The position numbers were made by a program, and so were the translations under genes. From an uncultured Holophagaceae bacterium (GTDB lineage Bacteria; Acidobacteriota; Holophagae; Holophagales; Holophagaceae), in assembly GCA_903937385.1 (NCBI GenBank), contig CAIZZF010000024.1, positions 1 through 51,107 on the forward strand: a stretch of 51,107 nt of DNA, in the 5' to 3' direction. Every line of letters begins with the position of its first letter. The stretch's first letter is position 1. The notes under the pieces were generated by a model, which was given only the letters and a program-made list of their open reading frames with translations, did not search any database and had not been told where the DNA came from. Below are positions 8,769 through 17,695 of this stretch, one piece after another.

Positions 8769-10459
8769 TGAGCCGTCTGAACCGCATCGTCACGGCTCTG
8801 GGCATGTTCGCCCTGTCTAGCCTAGCCTTCGCTGGCCCGGCCCTGGATGGCATCCAGGCCAAGTCGCCCACCAACTGGCACGCCATCGCGATGTTCTGCA
8901 TCTTCGTGGCCCTGACCATGGGCATCACCTACTGGGCCTCGGGCCGCACCAAGTCCACGGCCGACTTCTACACTGCCGGCGGCGGCATCACCGGCTTCCA
9001 GAACGGTCTCGCCATCGCCGGCGACTACATGTCGGCGGCGACCCTGCTCGGCCTCAGCGCCATGGTCTACACCCAGGGCTACGACGGCTACATCTACATG
9101 CTGGCCTTCTTCGCCGGCTGGCCCGTCATCCTCTTCCTCATGGCCGAGCGCCTGCGGAACATGGGCAAGTTCACCTTCTCCGACATCACCGCCTATCGCC
9201 TCGACCAGGGCAAGGTGCGCACTATGGCGGCGATCTCCTCGCTGACCGTGGTCTGCTTCTACCTGCTGGCCCAGATGGTGGGCGCCGGTCAGCTCATCAA
9301 GCTGCTCTTCGGCCTCGACTACAACATCGCGATCTTCGCGGTCGGCTTGCTGATGATGGTCTACGTGATCTTCGGCGGCATGGTGGCCACCACCTGGGTG
9401 CAGATCATCAAGGCCTGCATGCTGCTCCTCGGCGGCACCCTGGTCATGGTGCTGGCCATGAGCAAGTTCGGCTTCTCCTACCACAACCTGCTTGAGCAGG
9501 CCACGAAGGTGCACAAGCTTGGCCCCAAGCTGATGTATCCCGGCAGCCTCCTTGCCGACCCCGTGACCGCCATCTCCCTGGGCCTGGGCCTCATGTTCGG
9601 CACCGCCGGCCTGCCCCACATCCTGATGCGGTTCTTCACCGTCACCAACGCCAAGGAAGCCCGCAAGTCCGTGCTCTACGCCACGGGCTTCGTGTCCTAC
9701 TTCTTCAATGTGATCTTCCTCATGGGCTTGTGCGCCATGATCATCGTCGGCAAGAACCCCGACTTCTTCACCGACGGACAGGTGGGCGTCGTGGGTCCTG
9801 CCGCCAAGCTTATCGGTGGCGGCAACATGGTCGCCATGCACCTGGCCAAGGCCGTGGGCGGCAACATGCTGCTGGGCTTCCTGGCGGCCGTCGCCTTCGC
9901 GACCATCCTGGCGGTGGTCTCCGGCCTGGCCCTGGCTGGCGCCTCGGCCATCAGCCATGACCTCTATGCCCGCGTCATCATGAAGGGCAAGGCCTCAGAA
10001 GCCACGGAGATCAAGGTCTCCCGGGTGGCCACCATCTGCCTCGGCTTCGTCGCCATCGTCCTCGGCATCCTGTTCGAGAAGCAGAACATCGCATTCATGG
10101 TGGGCCTCGCCTTCGGCGTGGCGGCTGCGGCCAACTTCCCCGTGCTCATCCTCTCCATGTTCTGGAAGGGCCTGACCACCCGGGGCGCCCTCTGGGGCGG
10201 CTACGGCGGCCTCATCTCTGCCGTGCTCTTTGTGCTCTTCTCCAAGTCGGTCTGGGTGGACGTGATCCACATGTCCAAGCCGCTCTTCCCCTACACCCAG
10301 CCTGCCCTCTTCGCCATGCCCATCGCCTTCGGGCTGGCCTACATCTTCTCCAAGCTGGACGGCAGCGACCGCGCCAAGGCCGAGATCGAGGCCTTCGAGG
10401 ACCAGTATGTCCGTGGCCAGACCGGCTTCGGCGCCGCTGGCGCCACCACCAAGCACTGA
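8768..10459 (+). CDS. actP: Cation/acetate symporter ActP (SSS family)
   Basis: A 563-residue sodium:solute symporter of the acetate permease branch, importing acetate and similar short carboxylates with a cation across the inner membrane. It has a cleavable-looking N-terminus (ALSSLAFAGPA), a first core helix after residue 35, and the SSS-typical stretch ADFYTAGGGITGFQNGLAIA followed by GDYMSAATLLG. About 13 helices follow. The size agrees with E. coli ActP (549). Note that this actP is unrelated to the act genes of alternative complex III at 34.7-42.1 kb. It ends 31 bp before a strong terminator and faces the exonuclease/DUF294 operon. Confidence 0.93.
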   Translation: MSRLNRIVTALGMFALSSLAFAGPALDGIQAKSPTNWHAIAMFCIFVALTMGITYWASGRTKSTADFYTAGGGITGFQNGLAIAGDYMSAATLLGLSAMVYTQGYDGYIYMLAFFAGWPVILFLMAERLRNMGKFTFSDITAYRLDQGKVRTMAAISSLTVVCFYLLAQMVGAGQLIKLLFGLDYNIAIFAVGLLMMVYVIFGGMVATTWVQIIKACMLLLGGTLVMVLAMSKFGFSYHNLLEQATKVHKLGPKLMYPGSLLADPVTAISLGLGLMFGTAGLPHILMRFFTVTNAKEARKSVLYATGFVSYFFNVIFLMGLCAMIIVGKNPDFFTDGQVGVVGPAAKLIGGGNMVAMHLAKAVGGNMLLGFLAAVAFATILAVVSGLALAGASAISHDLYARVIMKGKASEATEIKVSRVATICLGFVAIVLGILFEKQNIAFMVGLAFGVAAAANFPVLILSMFWKGLTTRGALWGGYGGLISAVLFVLFSKSVWVDVIHMSKPLFPYTQPALFAMPIAFGLAYIFSKLDGSDRAKAEIEAFEDQYVRGQTGFGAAGATTKH

Positions 10460-10490
10460 GCCAGAGACGTCTCCGGACGTTGATCGGAAG

Positions 10491-10528
10491 AATAGAAAAG
10501 GCCGGGGAAATCCCCGGCCTTTTCTATT
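10491..10528 (+). terminator. Bidirectional intrinsic terminator after actP
   Basis: AATAGAAAAGGCCGGGG pairs with CCCCGGCCTTTTCTATT around a 4-base loop. It lies between convergent actP and the exonuclease gene, with A/T tracts that suit both directions. Confidence 0.9.
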
Positions 10529-10579
10529 GAGACAAGAGAACCACTCTCGCAGAGGGGCGCGGCTGCTGGTGTGGGAGCT

Positions 10580-11287
10580 CTAAAAGCTCTGGTGGCCGTC
10601 GGACGCTGTGAGGTTGGCCAGCTGGCGGTCGGGATGCCCGGCGCGGCAGAGGCCCGCCTGGTCCTCGATGCCCGCCTGGGCCAGGAAGGGCAGGAGGCGC
10701 TGCAGGACCTGGGCCGTGACATAGGCATCCCCGATGGCCGAGTGCGCGGCCTCCACCTGGATCTCGAAGGCCCGGGCAAGGTCAAAGAGACTGGGTGCGG
10801 TGGCCTCGAGGGAAAAGGCGGGATGCTCGGCGGCCCGGCGCCGGAGCCAGCCGTAGAGCGCCAGGGTATCCACGGCCCGGTTGCGGATCGAACTCAGCGC
10901 CAGGCGCCGGGCATCCCGGTTCAGGAACGCGAGGTCGAGGGCGATGCAGTGCCCGACCAGGATCGTGCCCTCCAGATAGGCCAGGAAGGGCGGCAGGACA
11001 GCATCAATGGAGGGCATCTCCTCCAGCTGCGAGGGCGTGATCCGGTGGACCACGACGGTGCGGCCGTCCAGGATCGCTCCCGGCTTCACCAGGGCCTGGA
11101 AGGTGTCCCCGACCCGGATCAGGCCGCCCCGCATGCGAAGGGCTCCGATGGAGACGATGTCATCGCGCCGATCATCCAGGCCCGTCAGCTCCGTGTCGAG
11201 GACAGTGAACGGGATCTCCTCGAGTGGGCGCATCTTCTCGGAGGCTGGCCGCCCCACCATCCGGTCCCACCAAGCTGGCCATGCCAT
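10580..11287 (-). CDS. DnaQ-like 3'-5' exonuclease (DEDDh)
   Basis: A 235-residue DEDDh exonuclease. ExoI is VLDTELTGLD with D31 and E33, ExoII is LVGHCIALDLAFLN with D118, and ExoIII is AHSAIGDAYVTA with H182 and D187. All catalytic residues are present, so it should be an active Mg2+-dependent nuclease. It is not the replicative epsilon subunit by context: it starts 10 bp after the DUF294 regulator gene and is surely co-transcribed with it. I recall similar exonuclease-DUF294 pairs next to acetate symporter genes in proteobacteria; here they converge on yjcH-actP. Confidence 0.85.
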   Translation of the reverse strand: MAWPAWWDRMVGRPASEKMRPLEEIPFTVLDTELTGLDDRRDDIVSIGALRMRGGLIRVGDTFQALVKPGAILDGRTVVVHRITPSQLEEMPSIDAVLPPFLAYLEGTILVGHCIALDLAFLNRDARRLALSSIRNRAVDTLALYGWLRRRAAEHPAFSLEATAPSLFDLARAFEIQVEAAHSAIGDAYVTAQVLQRLLPFLAQAGIEDQAGLCRAGHPDRQLANLTASDGHQSF

Positions 11288-11297
11288 GGATCCGCCC

Positions 11298-13256
11298 TCA
11301 GAGGATGAAGCCCTTGTAGCGCTCCAGGACCTGGTCCTGGATCTTGAGGATGAGGCGGAACGTGTTCTTCAGGGACTGCCGCTCAAGGCTGCTGAGGGCG
11401 TCCAGGCGGATGAAGTTGTCGATGGTCTTCCCGGCTTCCATGAGGCGGTACTGGTGGTGGACCCGCATCAGGGTGACGAACTCGAAGGCCTGCTCCAGCT
11501 CGTCCACCCGCTCCGAGATGAGGGTGGTGCCGCCGCGCAGCGCCTCGAGGCGCTCGATGGTCGACGCGGCCCGGACCCCCTTCTCCAGCGAGAAGAGCCG
11601 GGCGATGTCCACCAGGGGCGCCACGGCCTTGATCTTCAGGTTCAGACCGTCCTTGTGCTCACCGCTGCGCTCCACGGCCACCGAGCCGAAGAAGCCGAGG
11701 GGCGGCCGGTTGCGCACGAGCATGTTGGCCATGAACCCCATGAAGGCCGGGTATTCCGAGACCAGCTCGGCCATGTGCTCCCGCAGCTCCCAGGCCAGGG
11801 ACTCGTCGCCATAGAGCGGCCTGAAGTCGAAGAAGATGAGCGACTTCAGCACGGCCTCCGGGGTGGGATCCGAGATCCAGCCCGTGAAGTAGTGCTTCCA
11901 GACCGAGAGCGGCTGGCGCCACTCAGGATTGCTGGCCATGTAGTTGGCGGGACAGGCCTCGAAGCCGCAGCGGACGAGCCCCTGGCGCATGAACACGGTG
12001 AAGCGGCGGAAGTAGTCCTCCACCTTGGGCCGCAGCTCTTCCGCCACATCGGCATGGATCAGGGCGTTGTCCTGGTCCGTACGGAAGGTCTGCTCTTTCC
12101 GCCCCTCGCTGCCCAGCGAGAGCCAGCAGTAGGGGGCGGGCGGTGGGCCGAACTCCTGCTCGGCCAGATCCAGCAGCCGCCGGACCACGCGATCGTTGAG
12201 CTCCGAGATGATACGGACGATGTTGGCGGCCCGGGCCCCTTCCCGCAGCAGGCCGCCGATGATGGTCAGCACCCTCTGGGAGACCGGGGCCAGCCCGTCG
12301 AGGCTGGTCTGCAGCTCGATGTCCTCGGAAAAGGCGAGGGGGCTCCGACCCTGCAGCACCATGAAGTCATGGTTGGTCACCATGCCGCGGAGGGCGCCCT
12401 CCCGGGTCACGGCCACGTGGTGGATGTTGCCCTGCAGCATCTTGAGGACCACCTCGAAGCAGGGATCCTTCTCGTCCACGGAGACCACGGGGTGACTCAT
12501 CACGTAGGAAACCGGCAGGTCGATGGACCAGCCCTGGGCAACAATCTTGGAGCGGAGGTCCGAGTCCGTGAGGATGCCGATGGGACTGCCGCTGGGGCCG
12601 ATGACCAGCGCCGCGCTCTGGCGATCGTCTGCCATGCGCCGGGCCGCCTGGCGGACCGTGGTCTCGGGGCCGACCACGGTGCTGACCTTGCGGCAGATCT
12701 CCCCCACCTGGGCCGTGAACAACAGGTGGTCGCTGCTGCCCAGGAACAGGCTCTTGCCCTGCATCTCGCGGGAGGTCATGTCCACGTACTTCGTGAGGTG
12801 GAACTGCAGCAGGTACTCGGCGATGGCGGGGTGGGTGAGCACCAGCTCGTTCAGCCGCTCCTTGGGCAGCAGGTAGCAGATGGTGTCCTGCAGCGCGATG
12901 GCCGTGGTCTTCTGCTGGCCGCCCATGAGCGACACCAGGCCGAAGGACTCGCCCCGCTCCCGGTAGTCGACCACCACCTCCTCGGCCCCGCCCTTGGGCC
13001 GCAGGGTGATCTTGACCACGCCCTTCTGGATGATGTGGAGGCTGTCCCCGGAGGGTCCCTCCTGCTGGAGGATGACCGCCCCCTTGGGGTGGAACACCAG
13101 GGTGAGGCTCTCGGCCAGCTCCCGCAGCGCGGGTCCCTCCAGGAACTGATAGGGGGGAATCTGGGAAAGGAACCGGACCGCCTCTTCGATCAGCATCGCC
13201 CCACCCAGAACAACAGGGGAGAGCCCCCCGGATTCACCCTCGGCCTGGCTAAACAT
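11298..13256 (-). CDS. cNMP-binding / CBS pair / DUF294 putative nucleotidyltransferase
   Basis: A 652-residue cytosolic signalling protein. A cyclic-nucleotide-binding domain (about 38-150) is followed by two CBS domains (186-240 and 250-305). A DUF294 GlnD-like nucleotidyltransferase core has LGSEGRKEQTF at 381-391 and TDQDNAL at 393-399, which keeps the metal-binding DxD. A DUF294 C-terminal domain follows (450-650). The ligand and the protein target are unknown; by analogy with GlnD it may modify a partner in response to nucleotides. ATG 13256 is used; ATG 13196 (MLIEEAV) is a plausible alternative start. It is flanked by a lipoprotein gene 27 bp upstream and the exonuclease 10 bp downstream, probably one operon. 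Confidence 0.85.
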   Translation of the reverse strand: MFSQAEGESGGLSPVVLGGAMLIEEAVRFLSQIPPYQFLEGPALRELAESLTLVFHPKGAVILQQEGPSGDSLHIIQKGVVKITLRPKGGAEEVVVDYRERGESFGLVSLMGGQQKTTAIALQDTICYLLPKERLNELVLTHPAIAEYLLQFHLTKYVDMTSREMQGKSLFLGSSDHLLFTAQVGEICRKVSTVVGPETTVRQAARRMADDRQSAALVIGPSGSPIGILTDSDLRSKIVAQGWSIDLPVSYVMSHPVVSVDEKDPCFEVVLKMLQGNIHHVAVTREGALRGMVTNHDFMVLQGRSPLAFSEDIELQTSLDGLAPVSQRVLTIIGGLLREGARAANIVRIISELNDRVVRRLLDLAEQEFGPPPAPYCWLSLGSEGRKEQTFRTDQDNALIHADVAEELRPKVEDYFRRFTVFMRQGLVRCGFEACPANYMASNPEWRQPLSVWKHYFTGWISDPTPEAVLKSLIFFDFRPLYGDESLAWELREHMAELVSEYPAFMGFMANMLVRNRPPLGFFGSVAVERSGEHKDGLNLKIKAVAPLVDIARLFSLEKGVRAASTIERLEALRGGTTLISERVDELEQAFEFVTLMRVHHQYRLMEAGKTIDNFIRLDALSSLERQSLKNTFRLILKIQDQVLERYKGFIL

Positions 13257-13283
13257 ACCACCAGCGGGCGCTTCCGCTCGGGC

Positions 13284-13967
13284 CTAGCCCTTCTTCTGGA
13301 AAAGCTTCAGCAGGGCGTCAACGTAGGCCAGAAGGCTGGCCTTCCGGGCCGCGGCCTCGCTGCGGTCCCCCTCTGGCAGGGGCTGCAGATGGGGACGCAG
13401 GTCCAGGTAGGCGTGGCGCCTGCTGGCGACCACCGACTCCAGGGGCGGTGGGTTGCGCTCCAGCACCTCCCAGGTGGCGTCGAAGACCCAGGGGAGGTAG
13501 CCCAGCTTCTTCAGGAGGGCCTGGTTATTTGCGTAGTGGGCAGGACCGTAGGCCACCCCTCCGATCAGGCCCAGGCCAGCGCCGATCGGCATGGCGGCAA
13601 GACCCACGCCTCCTGCCATGCCCGGCACCAGGGCCCCGTAGAGGGTGCCGGTGCCCGCGGTGGCCGCCCAGGTGGCCCCGAACCCACGGCTCTCGTAGGG
13701 GTTCTTGTGGCCCTCCAGGGTCAGGCGAAACACCCGAAAGGAGCCCGTGGGTTCCGCCGCCGGGTCCACCGGCACGCCCATCCCTGCGGCCAGCTGCGCG
13801 GACATGGCCCTTTCCTCCTCGGGCGTGGCGCCATCGACCTTCAGGACCAGCTCCACCCGCTGGACCGGCCGCTCCCGCAGGGCGGTCTCCGGGCTCTTGC
13901 AGGCGGCGAGGAGCACCGACAGGAGCAGCGCCACTAGGCCAAGCGAGCATCGGCTGATCCCACGCAA
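13284..13967 (-). CDS. Lipoprotein of unknown function with glycine-rich segment
   Basis: A 227-residue protein with an N-terminal lipoprotein signal (LALVALLL-type core ending LLAAC, Cys at 23). After it comes a domain of about 80 residues and then a Gly/Ala-rich hydrophobic stretch (ATAGTGTLYGALVPGMAGG and following, about 108-145) resembling a glycine zipper, then a charged C-terminus. The start is TTG 13967, which gives a complete lipobox signal. I do not recognise the family. It lies 27 bp ahead of the cNMP/CBS/DUF294 gene on the same strand and may belong to that operon. Confidence 0.7.
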   Translation of the reverse strand: MRGISRCSLGLVALLLSVLLAACKSPETALRERPVQRVELVLKVDGATPEEERAMSAQLAAGMGVPVDPAAEPTGSFRVFRLTLEGHKNPYESRGFGATWAATAGTGTLYGALVPGMAGGVGLAAMPIGAGLGLIGGVAYGPAHYANNQALLKKLGYLPWVFDATWEVLERNPPPLESVVASRRHAYLDLRPHLQPLPEGDRSEAAARKASLLAYVDALLKLFQKKG

Positions 13968-14021
13968 GGGCTACCCCCGGGTTGATTCTAGCATCCAGCT
14001 TCCGGGTGTCCCCGGGTGCGC

Positions 14022-14033
14022 TAAGCTAGAGCC
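14022..14033 (+). promoter_or_regulatory. Candidate -10 element for a leaderless prepilin transcript
   Basis: TAAGCT (14022-14027) ends 6 bp before ATG 14034 and no Shine-Dalgarno is present. A TANNNT element at this distance places the transcription start at or next to the ATG. There is no convincing -35 element. Confidence 0.35.
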
Positions 14034-14435
14034 ATGCGCCCTTCCCTGTCCCGCCAGCGCGGCTTCACCCTGATCGAACTGGTCGTGATCATGACCATCC
14101 TGGCCCTGCTCGCCACGGTGGGCCTGGTGGGCTACCGCCACAAGCTGCTGACGGCCCGGGAGGCTGTCCTCAAGGAAAACCTCTTCCAGATGAACCATGC
14201 CCTGGAGCAGCACCGGGCGGATCGTGGCAAGTATCCGACCAGCCTCGCCCCCCTCAAGGAATACGGCTACCTGCGGGAGATCCCCGAGGACCCCATGACC
14301 CGCTCCCGGGACACCTGGCAGACCGAGCCGGAACCGCCGGATCCGGACAATCCCGATTCGGAGACAGGCATCTATCGGGTTCGCAGCGGCTCCACGGACA
14401 AGGGCACGAACCAGATCCCCTACAACGAGTGGTAG
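14034..14435 (+). CDS. Type II/IV prepilin-like protein (GspG-like pseudopilin)
   Basis: A 133-residue protein with a short basic leader, the prepilin peptidase site RGFTLIEL (cleavage after G10, E at mature position 5) and one N-terminal hydrophobic helix to about residue 30. A small C-terminal domain has the GspG-like layout (ALEQHRADRGKYPTSLAPL, then DPMTRSRDTWQ). It would be inserted in the inner membrane by the type II secretion or type IV pilus machinery. No other pilus or secretion gene is adjacent, so it is an orphan. The start is supported by the leader peptide. Confidence 0.85.
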   Translation: MRPSLSRQRGFTLIELVVIMTILALLATVGLVGYRHKLLTAREAVLKENLFQMNHALEQHRADRGKYPTSLAPLKEYGYLREIPEDPMTRSRDTWQTEPEPPDPDNPDSETGIYRVRSGSTDKGTNQIPYNEW

Positions 14436-14487
14436 AAATAGCCCCCCACCTTCCACCACTCCACCTCCCTCCGCCAAGGCCCGTACC

Positions 14488-15021
14488 ATGAGCCCATCTA
14501 CCCTTCGTCGCCTCGACCAGCTGGCTGTGCTGCTGCTCCTGCTCTGGGCCGGAGCGGCCCTGGGCTTCGGGATCTTCAGCGCACCCGTCCTCTTCCGGGA
14601 GCTGTCCAGCCGGGACGTGGCCGGCCGCATCGCGGGCCTGATCATCGGGCGCCTGGACTGGGCGGCCTGGGCCGCCTTTGGCCTGGCGAGCCTCAGCTGG
14701 GGCGGCCGCTGGGTGGCCGAGGTGAAGGATGATCTCGTCGGCCCCATCCGCCTCTGGAGCGCGGCTCTGACTGTGGCCCTCCTCATGTGCCTGGCCAGCA
14801 CCTTCATCCTGACTCCCAAGATCCAGGCCATCCGGGCCCGCATCAACGCCCCCATCGAGACCCTGGCCCCGGATCACGCCGACCGCATGGCCTACAACAA
14901 GGCCCATGGGCTCAGCCGAAACCTCTTCTTCCTGCGGATCCTCCTGGCCCTGGGCATGGCGGCCACCGTGGGCCTGCTGCCCCGGAAGAACCCCGAGCCG
15001 GCTCCGGAAGCTCTGAGCTAG
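14488..15021 (+). CDS. DUF4149 membrane protein
   Basis: A 177-residue protein with four predicted membrane segments (about 10-30, 45-70, 90-112, 145-162) and the FSAPVLFREL motif of the DUF4149/TMEM205-like family, whose function in bacteria is unknown. It starts 52 bp after the prepilin gene on the same strand. Its stop codon TAG overlaps the stop of convergent hflX: the tetranucleotide CTAG at 15018-15021 ends both genes. Confidence 0.75.
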   Translation: MSPSTLRRLDQLAVLLLLLWAGAALGFGIFSAPVLFRELSSRDVAGRIAGLIIGRLDWAAWAAFGLASLSWGGRWVAEVKDDLVGPIRLWSAALTVALLMCLASTFILTPKIQAIRARINAPIETLAPDHADRMAYNKAHGLSRNLFFLRILLALGMAATVGLLPRKNPEPAPEALS

Positions 15022-16211
15022 ACCTCGGTCGGGACCTTCTCCGGAAGCTCCCAGGCCTCGAGCTCCCGGGGCCGGGGTGGTCCCGGAACCAGTTCCCGCA
15101 GCCAGGTCTTGATCTCGTCAAGGCCAGTGCCTTCGGTGGCGCAGGACTGCACGGCGCCGGGGTGGCGCTTCTTCAGGTCCAGCCGCTGGGGCCGGTGCAG
15201 GCGGTCCACCTGGTTGAGCACCAGCAGCCTGGGTTGGGCCTCGACGCCCTCGGCCTCGCAGCCGATCTCCCGTAGGGTGGCTCCCACGATCTTGAGGTGC
15301 TCCTCCAGGTCCGGGTGGGCGGCATCGGCCACCACCAGCAGGGCATCCGCCGTGCGGACCTCGCCCAGGGTGCTGCGGAAGGCCGCCACCAGCTGGTGTG
15401 GCAGCTTTCGGATGAAGCCCACGGTGTCCGCCACGAGGCAGTGCCGGGGTTCCTCGGTGGCCTCGCCCGTCTCGGCATCGAAGTCCTGACCCAGGAAGGC
15501 CTTGCGGGTGGTGGTGTCCAGGGTGGCGAAGAGCAGGTCCCGGGGCTCCCCCTCGCCGGTGAGGGCCCTCAGCAGGCTGGTCTTGCCCGCGTTGGTGTAG
15601 CCCACGAGGGCCACCCGGGGCAGGCCCTGGGGACGGCCCTGCCGCTGGGTCTGGCGGACCTGCTCCAGGTGATTCAGCTCCCGCTTGAGCTGGCTGATGC
15701 GGGTGCGGACCATGCGCCGGTCCACTTCGATCTGGGTCTCGCCCGGACCGCCGCGCAGCCCCACGCCGCCGCCCTGCCGCTCCAGGTGGGTCCACGCCCC
15801 CTTGAGCCGGGGCAACTCGTACTCGCAGCGGGCCAGCTCCACCTGGGCCTTGGCCTCCCGGGTCTCGGCGCGCTGTTCAAAGATCGCGAGGATCAGGCCC
15901 GTCCGGTCCATGCAGGCAAGGCCCGTGAGCTTCTCGATGGCGTTCACCTGACTGCCGCTCAGCTCGTCGTTGCAGATCAGATGGCTGACCTCCTGCCGCC
16001 GGGCCTCCTCGGCCAAAGCCTCCAGCTGACCGGAACCATAGAAAGTCTTGGGTGCGATCAGCGCCCGCCGCAGGCTCCGCCGGGCCTGCACCTCAAAGCC
16101 GCAGCTGCGGGCCAGCTCGGCCAGCTCCAGCAGGTGGTCCTGGATGCGCTCCTCCCGGTCCCCCTGACCCTGGCGGGCGATGAGCAGACAGCGGAGGGGG
16201 GTTTGATCCAT
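15018..16211 (-). CDS. hflX: Ribosome-associated GTPase HflX
   Basis: A 397-residue HflX, a GTPase that splits stalled 70S ribosomes under stress. The N-terminal HflX domain includes APKTFYGSGQLEAL and the hallmark RGGPGETQIEVDRR at 153-166, followed by a coiled-coil linker. The G domain has G1 GYTNAGKT at 204-211, G3 DTVGFIRKLPH and G4 NQVD. ATG 16211 gives a normal N-terminus; an extension to 16322 would run through the divergent promoter region. It is convergent with the DUF4149 gene and divergent from the PilZ-receiver gene. Confidence 0.94.
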   Translation of the reverse strand: MDQTPLRCLLIARQGQGDREERIQDHLLELAELARSCGFEVQARRSLRRALIAPKTFYGSGQLEALAEEARRQEVSHLICNDELSGSQVNAIEKLTGLACMDRTGLILAIFEQRAETREAKAQVELARCEYELPRLKGAWTHLERQGGGVGLRGGPGETQIEVDRRMVRTRISQLKRELNHLEQVRQTQRQGRPQGLPRVALVGYTNAGKTSLLRALTGEGEPRDLLFATLDTTTRKAFLGQDFDAETGEATEEPRHCLVADTVGFIRKLPHQLVAAFRSTLGEVRTADALLVVADAAHPDLEEHLKIVGATLREIGCEAEGVEAQPRLLVLNQVDRLHRPQRLDLKKRHPGAVQSCATEGTGLDEIKTWLRELVPGPPRPRELEAWELPEKVPTEV

Positions 16212-16345
16212 ACGCCAAAGCTGCCCTGCCTGCGGACAATAATCAAGCCCCTGTCCCCCAGGTCGATGGGTTGAAAGAGGCGCCGTGCCAACCTGACGCC
16301 ACTTGCAAAGAAAAGTCCCCACTCGCCCCAGGGAGCCGTGCCTTC

Positions 16346-17680
16346 ATGGCCATGTTCGGAATGAAGAAAACCAAGCCGTCGGAGGGATCCGAGCTGGTGC
16401 TGGCCTACCTGGAAGACGCGCAGCGGGTCCGGGCGACCCTGCTGCTGGTGGATCACCGGGGCCGGGAGGTGCCCGCCACCTTCGTCTCGGTCATGGACGA
16501 CAAGGTCATCGTCGCGCCCCAGGGCGCCCTGACCGTGGACAAGGGGGGCGAGATCAACCTGCTCTTCATCCAGGAAGGGCTCCGCTTCAAGGCCCCGACC
16601 CGCCTGCTGGAAGCCAAGCCGGGCTCCGCGACCCTGGAAGTGCCCTCCTCCATCGCCCTGGCCGAGCGCCGGAAAAAGCCCCGGGCCCGGCTCAACCCCC
16701 GGGAAGGGGCCACCGTCACCGTGCTGACGGGTCTCTTCGACGGCGTGGGGATGAACGGCACCATCGAGAACATCTCGGAGACCGGCATCTGCGTCCGCGT
16801 GGATCGCGCCATGGACGTGAAGACCCAGCGAAAGATGCACATGGGCGCCAACATGCTGCAGGTGGGCCAGCCCCTGATGCTCATCAAGATGGTCAAGCTC
16901 CCCAAGTGCCCAACCCTGGAGCTGGGCGGCACGGTGGCATGGCTGGATGCCAGCCAGGGCGTGCTGCTGGGCATCGCCTTCGAGCCGGGCAAGGAAGGGA
17001 TGCTGGGCTCCGTCCGCAGCCTCGTGGCCAGCCGCGCCGGTGCTATCCCCACCTCAGTTCCCCCCAAGGCCCGTCGCCAGTCCGAGGCGAACCGGGAAGA
17101 GGAACAGGAAAAGTACACACCCAAGCCGACGGCGAAGAAGGAGCCTGAACCTGCCCCCAAGGTCGAGCCCGAACCTGTGGCCGAGGCGGCCCCGCCCCCG
17201 CCAGAGCCGCCGGCGGTCGCGGTGCCCGCGAGCGCGCCGGAACCCATCCCGGAGCCACCCCCTGTGGACGACCGCTCCCAGGCTCTGCTGCGGGTCAAGA
17301 AGCGGGCCCGCGGTCTACTCCTGGCCATGCCCGCCGGGTCCGAGCGTGATGCCCTGGCCACCTTTCTCAGCAGCGACGGCTACGGCCGCGTGCTCTGCGC
17401 TGCCACGCTGACCGAGCTGCTCGAGCACGTGGGCCGACCCGGCATTCACCTGATCCTCGTGGACGGTGGCGTGGCGGAGCTCCAGAGCCTGGCTCTGGCG
17501 TCCTTCCTGCGCAGCAGCCTTGACGACGCCATGCCCAAGGTGGTGCTGGCCGAGGACTCGGTGGACGCCGAACTGGTCCTGGGCGCCCAGGAAGTCGGCG
17601 TGGCCCAGATCCTGGTGAAGCCCTACGACTTGGACCTGGAGTTCCGCCGCATGCTCGAAGGGCACCTCGGTATCGGCTAG
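16346..17680 (+). CDS. PilZ-domain protein with C-terminal receiver-like domain
   Basis: A 444-residue protein. The first 100 residues form a beta-rich domain like the YcgR-N partner domain. A PilZ c-di-GMP-binding domain follows (about 105-235) with a basic RRKKPRARLNPR stretch and NISETG at 142-147, close to the RxxxR and (D/N)xSxxG consensus. Then comes a Pro/Glu/Ala-rich linker of about 75 residues and a receiver-like domain (about 315-444) with LILVDGG and the conserved LVKPYD lysine. The acidic pocket is incomplete, so phosphorylation is doubtful. ATG 16346 is chosen, with ATG 16352 also possible. It likely links c-di-GMP to motility or surface behaviour; the partner is unknown. Confidence 0.75.
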   Translation: MAMFGMKKTKPSEGSELVLAYLEDAQRVRATLLLVDHRGREVPATFVSVMDDKVIVAPQGALTVDKGGEINLLFIQEGLRFKAPTRLLEAKPGSATLEVPSSIALAERRKKPRARLNPREGATVTVLTGLFDGVGMNGTIENISETGICVRVDRAMDVKTQRKMHMGANMLQVGQPLMLIKMVKLPKCPTLELGGTVAWLDASQGVLLGIAFEPGKEGMLGSVRSLVASRAGAIPTSVPPKARRQSEANREEEQEKYTPKPTAKKEPEPAPKVEPEPVAEAAPPPPEPPAVAVPASAPEPIPEPPPVDDRSQALLRVKKRARGLLLAMPAGSERDALATFLSSDGYGRVLCAATLTELLEHVGRPGIHLILVDGGVAELQSLALASFLRSSLDDAMPKVVLAEDSVDAELVLGAQEVGVAQILVKPYDLDLEFRRMLEGHLGIG

Positions 17681-17695
17681 GGGCCGCGCCCAGGC

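Noticed and set aside
8768-10459. Link between actP and the ACIII act genes because of the shared name
   Set aside because: ActP is an acetate symporter of the SSS family and unrelated to alternative complex III subunits.
11007-13937. 976-codon open frame opposite the exonuclease/DUF294 genes
   Set aside because: No recognisable domain, and it covers three well-supported minus-strand genes.
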